64,000 bases of DNA from Incurvaria masculella (taxonomy: Eukaryota; Arthropoda; Insecta; Lepidoptera; Incurvariidae). This document shows, one piece after another, positions 9,556-21,582 of the stretch. The notes under the pieces are model-generated. The model saw only the letters and a program-made list of their open reading frames with translations, was not told the origin of the DNA and ran no database searches. The translations under genes and the position numbers were made by a program. The stretch is from the NCBI GenBank assembly GCA_946894095.1, contig OX335641.1:12418501-12482500 (forward strand). Reading direction: 5' to 3'. Numbering within the stretch: the first letter of the stretch is position 1; each line of letters begins with the position of its first letter.

Positions 9556-10670
9556 TTCTTGAAGTAATAGAAGAAATGAATTAGGAGTATAATAGTTATA
9601 CCCGGAGTCGTACAACATCCATAGTTAGCGCTTAGGGATCAAGCGAAAATTATACCCTTGTTTGAATATGCAGGAGTGTGAGTGTGCCGCCGCCGCGCCG
9701 CCGCCGCCACTGAGCCGTGAAGACGGATCGATGGTTGCGGGTCGTGGGGGGGTGGGGGTGGGGGTGGAGGGAGGCGACGGTCCACGTGTGCCTCTCGCTA
9801 CCTTGCCGTGACGAGAACCGTACTACTGCGGGGAGCACGCTCGTATTGTTTACTGGGGGGTGGGGGTGGAAACGTGTGACATCTCGCGCTATCACGTGAC
9901 GTACTACTCTGTTGGCACGCTTGCGGCGAGGTGCCAAACTTGCCGAGGGATTGGAACGATAAGCTCTGTCATAGCCTGCAGGCTATGGCTCTGTGTATCC
10001 GAGTATTTTCAGACTCACTGTAGATAGTTTTATGTTTACAGCCTATTTCTTGACAAGTAGTAACGCCTTTAAAATCGGCGCGTAGAGTCTAAAATTGGTA
10101 GACACAACCCGCGAATGGTATGTTTTGCTAGTTCGGGTCCAGCCTTGCAGTATATTCGTAAAGTAGTTCTTTTTACTGGGCTATTTCTTCAATTAATGTG
10201 TCCTTGCTTCACGGCCGATTATACATACACACATATCACGTTTATTGAAACGTATCCTCTCAATTTGAGTAGAATACTGAAAAATAAAATTCGAATGAGC
10301 AAAAAAAAGCTCATGCCGAGGATGGTCTTCCAAAGTGAAACATATGCTAACAACTATGTATATCAGATCTTTTTCCAATGACCAAAAAGCTCGATGCTCG
10401 TTTTTCGGTTTTTTTTATGATTTCGTGAATACTCGTCACTACCGATGATTTTCTGATGCCTCGATCTTCCGCACTTACGATTCCCAGACATTGCAATGCA
10501 TTTGATAATATTGCCTATGATTTTCTCCTGATTCCCAGATTCCCTTAGATTCCTCGGACTCCCACCAGATTCCCCGGACCCCCGCATTCTCTGAGTGGCT
10601 GACCCCTCGGGCGTTGGAGGGCTCTAAACTCTGGGACATTTTGGGGTCGTCGACAACGGCACCCCACGCT
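9556..10670. other. Unassigned stretch with a GC-rich island
   Basis: Bases 9665-9930 are GC-rich with dense CG dinucleotides and G-runs. Overlapping open frames on both strands have no recognisable domain. Bases 10440-10600 are a degenerate run of GATTCCC/AGATTCC words. No gene is supported. Confidence 0.4.
9745..9774 (+). other. G-quadruplex-type motif
   Basis: Runs of 7, 5 and 5 G separated by single T, followed by TGGAGGGAGG, satisfy the usual four-run pattern. A shorter G-run cluster follows at 9855-9868. Confidence 0.6.
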
Positions 10671-11027
10671 GAGACCCTAGTCCCAGCTGTCACCTAAATT
10701 GGCGTTTACGGCAAACCGATCGACTGGTGTTTTCAAATGTATGGAGAAATTGAAGAGCGCTTGCAGTGGGAGTTAAGCGAACTAACATTTGCGAGTCCGA
10801 GTTTGATTTGACAGCTTTCTCACCGTGTCGTCGCTGGAAATACGTCAACGTTGCCGTTTACGCCGACTCCGGGTTTTCATACAAATCTGAAGTCCGAGTT
10901 TGACTTTGACAGTTTGAAGAAGCAAAACCAGAGAATATCTAGTAAAAACTTGTGTGGAGTTTGACGTTTTTACGTAACTTCGAAGTTCCGTAAACGCCAA
11001 TTTAGGGGACAACTGGGACTAGGAGCT
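10671..11027 (+). mobile_element. MITE, AGTCCCAG family, copy 1
   Basis: Terminal inverted repeats of about 35 bases: the left begins GAGACCCTAGTCCCAGCTGT and continues through CCTAAATTGGCGTTTACG; the right ends with CGTAAACGCCAATTTAGG followed by CAACTGGGACTAGGAGCTC. Internal sub-terminal motifs (GCGAGTCCGAGTTTGATTTG, TAGTAAAAACTTG) are shared with 15652-15990 and 41110-41456. No coding capacity. Confidence 0.88.
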
Positions 11028-12350
11028 CTGCCTATGTAGCTGACACGTTCCTTGGCTCACTCGAGGAAACCCAGGCAGCTTCTGGCTCGACGAAAGTGAT
11101 GCATTGTGAAGCCGTAGCTCGCGCAGGTCGAATTAGTTGGAGGAAGGGCGTGACGCGGCCCCGGTGACGTGGTGCGCGTGTTTGTGTGTGTGCGTGCGCC
11201 GTGCAGGTGGGAGGCGTCGGTGCGGTGCCGTCGACCCCGTTATCTCGACACGGGCGAGATAGTAAAAACATCTCGCCAATGTAAATTGTAAATAATGGCA
11301 GTCGGGTCCGCGTCCCCGCCGCCGCCCCCGCCGCGTCGGTAGGTGGCGGACGCACCGCGTGGCCCACACGTGGTCGGCGATAGCAGCGGCAGGACGAGTC
11401 GCCGGTGACGTATTCGCGCGCCTCTTTCAACGACTCGACGATTGATGATCGGGTGATTTATTAAAAAATGTGTGAATTCTAGTTCGGATTTCACGTATAA
11501 CTATTTGTCCCCCATTTAGCTCGGGTTGGTACCCGTCGAGTACCCGTTTCATTCAATGAAAGACGGGTCGAAGCGGCAATTCAAATTATCCGTATCTTTT
11601 ATTCGTGTTCAATGCAGCCATATAGAAATATAAGGATGATCCTAGCACGGTACCAACATATGTCTGGAAAGCGGTTTGTTAGCTAGATAATATTCTGAGG
11701 TGGTATATGAGCCACCCGTGTCCACTACCATATAATACATGGGACCTGTCATGCTCCAGTGCAGCGGCTCTCAAACTTGATGGAGCCCTATAATAATCAA
11801 AGTAAAGTTCATTTATATTTTATTTACTTTATTTTATTTTTTATTTATGTAATTTTATTGATTTTTAATTTATTTTATACCTGTATCGTACAGTGCACAT
11901 TTTAGTATACAAAATGCGGCCTCATGTATAAAGTAAAAAGTTGTACCTATGTTAATGTATGATAATGATACCAGGTACTGAAACGGTGTAAATGTAATTT
12001 TTCTCCAATAAAATTAAACGTATGTAACGTTGTGCATAACGAGTTGGATTGTTCGCATCAACGTTCACTACGGCTGTTCAGGCTCGCCATGCAACTGGTG
12101 GCAATCGTCGTGCCCTCGCAATAGGTGAAGGTCGCCGAAACGGGATGGCAACGTGCGAGGTGCAACGTGCAACGTGCAACGCGACGCGCCCGACGGTGCA
12201 TAGATAACTGCATCTCGCCAACGAACGCTGCGTCTGTGTGCGAGAACAGCGGTGTTTCCATTTCGTTGAGGCCTTTCAATTCTATTCGTCGAAGCGTGTG
12301 TGTATGTGTTTGTCGGTGTGCCCGTTAGTGTGCATTGTGGTTGATAGTTG

Positions 12351-12358
12351 TGACGTCA
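12351..12358. promoter_or_regulatory. CRE-like palindrome TGACGTCA
   Basis: An exact CREB/ATF full site just downstream of a GC-rich island. Function not shown. Confidence 0.3.
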
Positions 12359-13514
12359 TCTATACAGTCGACACCGAGCTAGCTCGCAGGAGATGAGAGA
12401 TCGTCGGTGACGTTTTTGATAGATGCTCGCATGCAATCTTCTTGTATCCTTTCGATCCTGTTCTAGGCTCCACGATCCAAGATTTTACTCCTTGCTCGAT
12501 AAAAAGTTAATAGTCGCAAATGTGCAATAAATGGGCTCCTGCCTGAACGAATTTTGACCATCACACCATTTGTTAGCTCTCGTAGGACAGATGAGTTTAC
12601 ATCTTGGTTCGCATGCGTTCATGCTGTACTTACCTCCACCGTATATGCTTACACTGCATGCGACGGAACATCGCTGCGCTGCTCGGTGGTGTGGTGCAAG
12701 AGTGGTCTTCCTTCGCTGGCACGCGTGCTCCTCGAGCATTGGATTTTGGAGCTCAGGCAGGATACAGTTTCTCTCTCAGACGAGAAACCGTCAACGGCGA
12801 GAAAAATACCGCCATCGAGATCACACAAATATCCTGACAAACTGACAACTTGACACGTGGGCAAACTACATTACCGAAGCAATTATGTTTACCTTCGCCC
12901 ATGTCGGTCTCGAGCATGCACCGAGGGGCTAACCGGTTGCACTTGCATAAATGGTTACACTTACATTTTGTGCGAGCTTTTCCGATAATCTATAATCAAT
13001 AGCTATAAGTTAGTCGGTGGGAAATACCTAGATATAGTAGAATGGCGTTGCACATTGGAGTACGTACCTAGTAGGTACATAGATAGCGGCTGGAAGCGAG
13101 GTGTAGGTCAGTGGCGCGGACGCGGTCGCTCTGGGCTATTATTAGCGTCGTGTCGGCGGTGGCGGTGGCGCGGCGGCGGCGCGGCGGAGGCGGACGGGAG
13201 CGAAGGGAGGGGGGAGGGGGGGAGGGCGAGAGGGAAGGGCGCGAAAACGACCCGAATAACTCCACCTCCCATCTGCCGACCGCATCCGTCCTGTTTACAA
13301 ACATTCTGCGCCGCCTCCGCCGGACGACTACACACACCTACATCCATACATACAACACACCTTCGTGGTCAGAGATGCTTATTGCAGCTCAAACTCGGCT
13401 CAAACCTCGTTGAGACCTGATCCAGTGTTGGATGCTGTCTAGCTAACCGAGGGTATTATATCGCAATATCATACCTGTATCACATTTGCATCTATCCGCT
13501 TGAAAAACTATAAA

Positions 13515-13522
13515 TGACGTCA
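13515..13522. promoter_or_regulatory. CRE-like palindrome TGACGTCA
   Basis: An exact CREB/ATF full site about 180 bases after the GC-rich island at 13085-13340. Function not shown. Confidence 0.3.
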
Positions 13523-15651
13523 TTCAACCTTCGAGTAACGCGTCACTCCGGGTCTAGCCGGAGACGTACTGCTCATGACCTGAACTAATGTTACTACAAA
13601 CTGACGACAACATATTCAGCAAGATGCTAGGATGGTCCGGATAAAATCATGGAAAAAACTTACATTTGAAGATAGTTGGAAGAAATAATCGGAGGACACG
13701 CTTCGATCTTGCAACGCAAATTCTGGTAAAGGAAGTTGATGGAAATAGCGGCAGAAAAGGTTAAATCTTACTTGCATCCTAACGTCTCATGAAGTCAGTG
13801 CATGAATTTGAAAAGTGAGATTAGAGGTATACCGTCAATTCCGTTTGAGCAATAGCAATGGATCATCGTTAAATCAATCCGATCCTTGTACGTTATGTGG
13901 AACGAATTATCAAGGCTACCCCTTTTCTTATTGTAACCTCATTTGAAGGAATCGATCATATTAGAGCAGGGGTAATTTCGCGCAGAACCACCAGCAAATA
14001 CAGTATCAATCATTACTTCTGATTGTGCATCGGACTTGTGGCAGGTTCTGTGTAGGTTAAGGGGGCCTTAGACCATGACGCCTTCACAATAAATTGTACT
14101 CCCATCATGTCCTTAAGTCCCCTATTAACGCATCATATTCGATTGCATTCGATATTAACATTACAGGAATTTATAGATAGTGGAATAGTGATCAGGGTAA
14201 TTCCAGGACAGGGCGACATAAAAAAAAGTTTAGAATCCTTTTCTAAATGTTTCATTTGTAATAGCTAGAACAATCACGTTTCGGATTCTGGCTACACCCA
14301 CAAACCTCAAGTGTGAATTTGTAATTTTATGAACCCTCACAGTCAGCCCTCGAGTGTGAATATTTGCATCAGTGCTTGTAGGGTTTTTCGACATCAAATT
14401 GTTTTAATTTTAATATTAATAATACCTATATTTATTATGAATTACCTAAAATAATAATAATACCTTTGCAATTGGAGATTTATTAAACCGCATTTTCAGA
14501 TTTAATTATCTGTAGAATTTATTTGAATATCGAATTGTGCGCCAAATTCGATATTCAGCTATATCATTTTAATGTTGAATTCAGTCATTTGTTTTTACAT
14601 AGTGTTTTATTTTTGTGAAATTGTGGTACTTTTTGGCGCCATGAGCGAACTGAATATCCCATAGACCTAGCATGCGCGCGCAGCGCGCTTACACACTATT
14701 TCTATGGAATATCCTTACAATTATCGAATATAAGTTCCTACGTGGAAATACCGCCGCGCAAACAACAAGACACAAACGTGTACGGGCCTAAACTGCTTGC
14801 ATAAACACGGTCCATTATTGGTTAATTCGTTTTAGATCTGAACATTTTGAGTTGAAGAACGAGCCTCTCGTTTGGCCGGTAACCATTGTCGACAACGAAG
14901 AATTGAAGGCGACAGTGGAAGCGGATCCAACTCAATTTAAGGCTGAGCTTGCTGCTGACTTTGGAGTTAGTGTCAAAACAACATTCTACACGAGGTACGA
15001 GAGGTTCTACGAGAGGTAGCTCTGGGCCGCTTTCTTAGTGAACGTTTGGTAGAGGCAGGAATGAATACTTCCATTTCAATCACCATTTTTTGTCACAATC
15101 CTTCTTTAGTTTATTCATGCCGTTAGTGAATAAAACGCTTAGGCACGTTCTAGGCAGGAAGTGCGGGCAAAATAAATGGTGGTCTGTGTTCAAACATTGA
15201 TAAGAACATTTAATTACTTCGACATTGTGAATACATTGTAGTGTAGAGAAATTGTTGCTCGTGCATGCGATGTGCTTCGCTGATGACGCGGTATACTTAT
15301 GTGACGTTTAGGTTCGTATTCGTAGCAACCTATGGGAAAACTCTTCCGCTATTAGTTCATCTTTAACTCTATAATATTATAAAAATAAGGCAAACGTATG
15401 TTAACAAGATTGCTATATAAAGCGTAGGATTTAAATCGAGCTTGAACTGGAAAAGTGTTTCTAGGATTGAATATAATAGTTTTTGAGCCTCCTATGGGAG
15501 GTCTATCTTCGTTTGTCTGAATTTGGATTGACATCTCCGTTCCGCCCAGATTCGGTTGAAGTCAATTTTAAAATGTGGGTGTTTTGGCAGCAGGCATCTA
15601 ATACGAAGTAGCAGTTCCAATTCTTCTTCTGATAATGTCTAAAATTGATCT

Positions 15652-15990
15652 GAGACCCTAGTCCCAGCTGTCACCTAAATTGGCGTTTACAGCTAACTGA
15701 ATGACTGGTATTTTCAAATGTATGGAGAAATTGAAGAGCGCGCGCAGTAGGCGTTAAGCGAACTAACATTTGCGAGTCCGAGTTTGATTTGACAGCTTAC
15801 TCACCGTCGCCATAATACGTCGACGTTGCCGTTTACGCCGAATCCGCGTATTAATCGGAAGTCCGTTTTTGACTTTGACAGCTTGAAGAAGTAAAACCAC
15901 AGAATATTTAGTAAAAACTTGTTTGACGTTTTACCGTAACTTCGAAGTTATGTAAACGCCAATTTAGGTGACAACTGGGACTAGGAGCTC
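15652..15990 (+). mobile_element. MITE, AGTCCCAG family, copy 2
   Basis: Same ends as copy 1 (GAGACCCTAGTCCCAGCTGT ... CAACTGGGACTAGGAGCTC) with small internal deletions and substitutions. Inserted in the same orientation. Confidence 0.88.
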
Positions 15991-16054
15991 CGTGCTCATG
16001 TCGATTCGGTGTCGGTATTTCTGTGATTGTGCGCGACACACGGCAAGTTTGAGT

Positions 16055-16522
16055 TATAGACCAAGCTCCCATTGCATAAAATCTTACCTCACTCGATTTC
16101 TCCACAGACGTGTATTGCAGTGAAAGAAAACACTTGGAAACATCGGTTCATAACAGGTTGCCATTCCGTAACCTGGTAAAACCATGTTTTTTTTCGGGTT
16201 TAAAACCTCTATTTTGACCCAAAATTATCTCATAAGATTTCACATAGAAAAGTATATGCAGTGAAAGATATGCCTTAGGAGATGAGAACCCGCACAGGTT
16301 GCCTCCCCCCACCCTGGAAGGTTCCATGGTCAGCCAAGTTTAATGAGGCCAAAAAATGGGGTCATTTACCTCATTTGATTTCTCGATTAAATTTGTGCAG
16401 AACGATAGCTCGAAATGTGCCATTGATAAAAATATAAGGTTGCCTGTCATCAGCCTGGTAAAACCCTGTTGTCAGCCGCCTCAAAGGAAACGAAGAGAAC
16501 TCTTCGGTGTGAGAAAATCTCA
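16055..16522 (+). repeat. Left outer arm of a 5.5-kb inverted repeat
   Basis: This arm, starting TATAGACCAAGCTCCCATTG and ending GAGAAAATCTCATG, is the reverse complement of about 21090-21582 with only scattered differences. It contains two short blocks in which CAGGTTGCC or GGTTGCC pairs with CCTGGTAAAACC. No transposase domain was seen in it; the 85-90 codon frames are chance frames. Confidence 0.9.
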
Positions 16523-17815
16523 TGTGTATCAAGATAAATTCCATACCCTGACATTCCTGCGCCTCGTTTATTTTGGCAAAAAAGGGTACAGGGGTCGACT
16601 ATGGACTTATTAGTTTTTTGTATCCAATAATGAAAAAAATAATGTTTTCGTTTAGAATAGACGTAAAATGAGTACCACCAATCATGACATAAGTCGAAAC
16701 CTATACGCACTGACATTTGCACACATTATATGTTTTGAAATAATGAGGGTAAAATAGTCAAATGTTTGTCTTTCCATTCGCACAGATGTATGATGCCGTT
16801 TATATTCGTGCCCTATGTAATGACATATTTGAGCTTCATGTTTATTGAAACAGTAGAGTAAATGAGTAAACTGTGTCAATTGGTTGTTGTTCTGCCTGTT
16901 TGCATGTATAGGTATAAAGAAAAACGTACGCTGCCGCGGAGATGCATCAAGGTATGACGAGTGCCAGTCGTGATTTTAAGTCAAATGAATCGCACTGATG
17001 TAGTGACAGCCATACATATATATTTTACTTTACTTTAATTTACTTGACTAGTCTGGTTGTTTGATTTTAAATAAATATTCATAATGCCGCTCAGTTTCTA
17101 AGTATTAGGAGTGCTATTCGTGATATAACATAAAAACCTACACTCTGGAATATAATATTCTCAAACAGTTAGTAAGTGACCTTAGTCCGTGGTCCTTAGA
17201 AAAGTTAATGTAAATGTGGATTAGAGAAGCAACGTCTGCTGGGGGTTTTCACTTTAGGTGACCAGCCAGTTGAGCCAGTTGATCCAGCCAACCAGAACCA
17301 GTGCAATTGTACTACTATTGTTCGGTTTATGTTTTTGTTGTTATTTTTTTTATTTAATAAACAAATTTTATTTCATTCTTTCTTTATCACGCCATTAAAA
17401 GATAAATCTATTCGCCATCAGTTGAATCTAGACTACTATCTGATTCAGTTTTTCTTACTATTATATCTTCAATACTAAAATTAATGGTATCATATGTCGT
17501 ATACAATCATTCAATTCCTATGGACCATTCAGCGAGACGAAAACGGCTCACGTTCTATTTAACTATATTAAATGCCTTCGCTTTTTCTTTGTCTTTTAAG
17601 GCACATGTGTAGTCACAATCAGTGTAAACCTGCTGAGCTGCATAACACATTTCCTAGCTAGCGAGCTTACTCTATGCAGTTATAAGCCAAATGGCGATGG
17701 TCACTGTAAATCCATATTTCCGAACAATTCGAGAGTACGTGTAAATTCCCAAGTATAAATATCACAATTTCGGTATCGGAACAATGAATAAGTTAGTGTC
17801 TTAGAATAAGGCTGG
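16523..17815. other. Unassigned A+T-rich stretch inside the inverted-repeat region
   Basis: No gene or recognisable element. It has no counterpart on the right side of the quasi-palindrome. Confidence 0.4.
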
Positions 17816-17819
17816 ACTT

Positions 17820-19497
17820 TAATTAAATTTCTCCAAATCCAAACTCATCCACAAACCACTGGCTAAGCTAAACATACCAGACCAGATGCTCTATTTCGAA
17901 TCCAAACTCGAGGATGCTTAGCGCCACGCGATGAGGATGCCGACATCGACAAGGCATATACGAGCTTCGTATCCTCACTAACGGATACTGCAGAAAAGCA
18001 CTTCAGCAAAAGTCGACATGCAGACCGCAGTAAGTTATCAGCAGAGACGTTGAGGCTCCTGGAAATACGACGAAATATGAAACCGGGAGATCCGCAGTAG
18101 TGTCTCGTGCACAAAAACCTCAACAAGACCATCAACAAGTCCATTCGCCGAGAGAATATGAAGTTGGTTGGTGGTTGAGCGCATTATAACAGAAAATCGA
18201 GGCAGTTAAGTGTTTGCCTGTTCCTTTTCTACCGGCGCAAACAAATTTCAAAACTCGAGCGAGCGAATGGGGTTGTCACTGCAAGAAATTCGGATATACT
18301 TCAGGCAATGGAAGAATCTTATGTCGAATTGTACTCCGCAGCAATTCCTACCCCGAGCCCAAGCAAACCAGTCGAATCTGATAGGCGTGCGCCGCCGGAG
18401 CTTAGTGTCTATGAGATAAACGCTGCCTCTCGGAAAGTCAGCCTCTTGGTCGGCTGACAGAAAGGCTGGATTGGTACCAGCCTCATGAGCCAGCTAGGTT
18501 TAGAAAAGGATACGGCACAATGGATCATATATTTACTGTGAGACAAAAGGTGCTGAAGTGCGAGGAGTACAACAAGCCGCTCTTCCTAGACTTCGTGGAC
18601 TACGAGAAGGCTTTCGACTCAGTTGAAAACTCCCTCCTGAGGTGCAGAATCGCTACATCGAGGTATCGTAAATGTGTATCGGTCCGCGACCATGACTGTG
18701 AGTCTCCATGAAAATATCCAATCCATCCTCCTTGGTAAAGGCGTAAGGGGTATGTGATCTCACCCAAGCTCTTCGCCAACGCATTGGAAGATGTGTTCAA
18801 GACGCTTGAATGGGACAACATGGGTATCAACGTTAATGGAGATTTTCTCACTCATCTTCGCTTCGCCGATGATTTTGTTCTTCTTTCGAATTCCCGAGTT
18901 CAGTTTCAGACCTGGCTGTAAGACTTTTATAAAGCATTGGAAAAGGTAGGTCTGAAGCTGAACCGGGACAAAACAAAGGTCATGGCGACCGAGGGCATGA
19001 CGGAAGGACAAATCGTTATCGACAGAGAAGTGATCGAACAGGTTGAAGAGTACGTATATCTCGGTCAAATTCTGCGGCTTGGTTGACAAGAACTGACTAA
19101 GGAGTTTGAGAGACGGATTCAACTGTGTTGGACTTGCCTTCGAAAAGCTTAAAATTCCCTCTGAGATCTGACCTTCCACAACATTTAAAGACCCGAATAT
19201 ATGACCAGTGTGTCCACCCGGTTATGACGTACGGGTATGAAACGTGGGCACTGACGGTCGCCGTTGTCCAAAGGTTGAAAGTTGCCCAGCGAGAAATGGA
19301 GCGAACCATGCTGGGAATATCGCTACGGGTTATGGTGCGTAACGAGGCAATCTGCCGACGTACCAAAGTAGTCGATATTGGACACCGCGTGGATAAATGG
19401 CAGTGTGGGCTGGTCACATCAGCCGAAGAGATGAAGACCGTTGGAGTAACCGCGTCCTACACTGGCGGCCGTGGAAAGAAAAGCGGAGTGTGGGAAG
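17820..19497 (+). pseudogene. RTE-like non-LTR retrotransposon fragment (reverse transcriptase), broken
   Basis: Pieces of one polyprotein can be followed on the + strand through several frameshifts and stops. They are a linker part at about 17930-18150 (DADIDKAYTSFVSSLTDTAE), an RT part at 18520-18700 with MDHIFTVRQ and FLDFVDYEKAFDSV (RT finger/palm block with the first catalytic Asp region), an FADDFVLLSN palm block near 18865-18893, and a C-terminal part at 19125-19430 (TRIYDQCVHPVMTYGYETWA, RRTKVVDIGHRVDKWQ). These blocks fit the RTE clade of non-LTR elements. In-frame stops, for example near 18093 and 18919, show that it is dead. It meets an inverted copy at about 19500. Confidence 0.85.
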
Positions 19498-19499
19498 TC

Positions 19500-20590
19500 T
19501 TTCAACCTTTTGACAGCGGCGACCGTCAGAGTCCACGTTTCACACCCGTACGTCATTACCGGAAGGACACACTGGTCATATATTCGGGTCTTTAAATTTT
19601 GTGGAAGGTCAGATCTCAGAGCGAATTTTAAGCTTTCCGAAGGCAAGCCCAACCCAGTTGAATCCGTCTCTCAAACTCCTTAGTCAGTTCTTGTCTACCA
19701 AGCCGTAGAATCTGACCGAGATATACGTACTCTTCAACCTGTTCGATCACTTCTCTGTCGATAACGATTTGTCCTCCCGTCATACCCTCGGTCGCCATGA
19801 CCTTTGTTTTGTCCCGGTTTATTTTCAGGATCATCATGCTTTATATCAATGCTTTATAAAGGTCTTCCAGCATGGTCTGAAGCTGAACTCGGGAATTCGA
19901 CAGAAGAACAAAGTCATCGGCGAAGCGAAGATGGCTGAGAAAATCTCTATTAACGTTGATACCCATGTTGTCCCATTCAAGCGTCTTGAACACATCTTCC
20001 AATGCGTTGGCGAAGAGCTTGGGTGAGATCACATACCCCTTACGCCTTTACCAAGGAGGATGGATTGGATATTTTCATAGAGCCTCACAGTAATCTTCGC
20101 GGACCGATACAGATTTACGATACCTCCATGTAGCGATTCTGCACCTCAGGAGTTTTTAACTGAGTCGAACGCCTTCTTGTAGTCCACGAAGGCTAGGAAG
20201 AGCGGCTTGTTGTACTCCTCGCACTTCTGCACTTTTGTCACACAGTAAATATATAATCCATTGTGCCGTATCCTATTCTAAAACCAGCTGGCTCACGGGG
20301 CTGGTACCGATCCAGCCTTTCTGTCAGCCGACTCGTGATGACTCTTGAAAAGACCTTGTACAGGTGGCTTAGAAGTGAGATAGGTTGATCGTTTTTCAAC
20401 TTCGCCCTATTCGTCCTACAGCACGAGGACACTATTTTGCCATGCAGCCGGAACGACATTATTTTCGAGAACTGCATTGAACATATGTTCTTAGATTTAC
20501 ACCGTCGCTGTACATAATGTTTTGAAAACTTACGGTTTTCCGGTGTGCAATGCCGTGCTTGGCCGACATGTTTCGCCTCCGTCATTTCGT
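19500..20590 (-). pseudogene. RTE-like non-LTR fragment, inverted second copy, broken
   Basis: On the - strand the frame from 20585 down to 20238 encodes RT blocks (NDQPISLLSHLYKVFSRVIT, YQPREPAGFRIGYGTMDYIF). It is followed by LPKLFANALEDVFKTLEW-like and LRFADDFVLLSNSR blocks (20032-19841), an INRDKTKVMATEGMTGGQ block (19837-19628), and RIYDQCVLPVMTYGCETWTL (19652-19508). The copy faces the + strand fragment 3' end to 3' end. Several frameshifts separate the blocks, so no intact enzyme is encoded. Confidence 0.85.
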
Positions 20591-20591
20591 T

Positions 20592-21016
20592 GCCCCGGAG
20601 TCAAACGGTAACTGGCGGGCGTCGGCTGCGAAGATTGTAGGTATGGTTAGGTTCGGGCTGCCTCGTGGATGCGGGTAGGTTGTCAGTTTGCTGCACCATA
20701 GAATGCTTGGTTTGAGAATCCATTGAAATCTCCAGACATGCAAACTTCAACAGGGACGACAGTATCAGACTCTCGCCGTCTTGGACTCCTCTTTTTGCTC
20801 AGCATAAACCGAAGGGCGCACACGTCACAGTGGCACCAGCTGACACCGTTAGCTATGTGTGCACGGAGCCCTATATGTCTATGGTGCAGCAAATTGACAA
20901 CCTACCCGCATCCACGAGGCAGCCCGAACCTACCCACACCTACAATTTTCGCAGCCGACGCCCGCCAGTTACCGTTTGACGAGCCGGGCTGTCAGACGTA
21001 ACTCCGGGGCAACGAA
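20592..21016. repeat. Inner foldback flanking the RTE copy
   Basis: About 120 bases at 20592-20705 (CCCCGGAGTCAAACGGTAAC ... GCGGGTAGGTTGTCA ... GCTGCACCATAG) pair with 20880-21016 (CTATGGTGCAGCAAATTGAC ... CCGTTTGACG ... CTCCGGGGCAACG). The loop of about 175 bases encodes, on the - strand, a piece with SGDFNG, which is only weakly reminiscent of an APE endonuclease GDFN motif. Confidence 0.7.
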
Positions 21017-21089
21017 GTGACCCTGACGATGCTTCCGTCGTGGGAGGCGTGGGAGATTGGGACTGATTGCCCCCTTGAATTTAGCGACT

Positions 21090-21582
21090 ACATGAGATTT
21101 TCTCACACCGAAGATTTTTCTTCGTTTCCTTTGAGGCGGCTGACAACAGGGTTTTACCAGGCTGATGACAGGCAACCTTATATTTTTATCAATGGCACAT
21201 TTTGAGCTATCGTTCTGTACAAATTTCATCGAGAAATCAAATGTTAATGGGGTATAATCTATGATAGAGGTAAATGACCCCATTTTTTGGCCTCATTAAA
21301 CTTGGCTGACCATGGAACCTTCCAGGGTGGGGGGAGGCAACCTGTGCGGGTTCTCATCTCCTAAGGCATATCTTTCACTGCATATACTTTTCTATGTGAA
21401 ATCTTATGAGATAATTTTGGGTCAAAATAGAGGTTTTGAACCCGAAAAAAAACATGGTTTTACCAGGTTACGGAATGGCAACCTGTTATAAACCGATGTT
21501 TCCAAGTGTTTTCTTTCACTGCAATACACGTCTGTAGAGAAATCGAGTGAGGTAAGATTTTATGCAATGGGAGCTTGGTCTA
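21090..21582 (-). repeat. Right outer arm of the 5.5-kb inverted repeat
   Basis: Reverse complement of 16055-16522. It includes TTTACCAGGCTGATGACAGG, GGCTGACCATGGAACCTTCC and CTGCAATACACGTCTGTAGA. It directly abuts the TTAA of the next element at 21583. Confidence 0.9.

Larger units (their letters stand above)
11028..15651. other. Non-coding stretch with GC-rich islands
   Basis: Three GC-rich, CG-dense islands lie at about 11130-11440, 12120-12340 and 13085-13340, separated by A+T-rich DNA. Open frames in the islands overlap on both strands and encode low-complexity R/P/G peptides. A purine-rich G-run cluster at 13204-13231 is G4-capable. CRE-like palindromes occur at 12351 and 13515. I recognise no exon; the islands could be promoter or enhancer DNA, but that is inference. 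Confidence 0.4.

Noticed and set aside
20683..21001. Endonuclease domain suggested by SGDFNG on the - strand
   Set aside because: Only a four-residue resemblance to APE GDFN in a foldback; no other endonuclease motifs seen.
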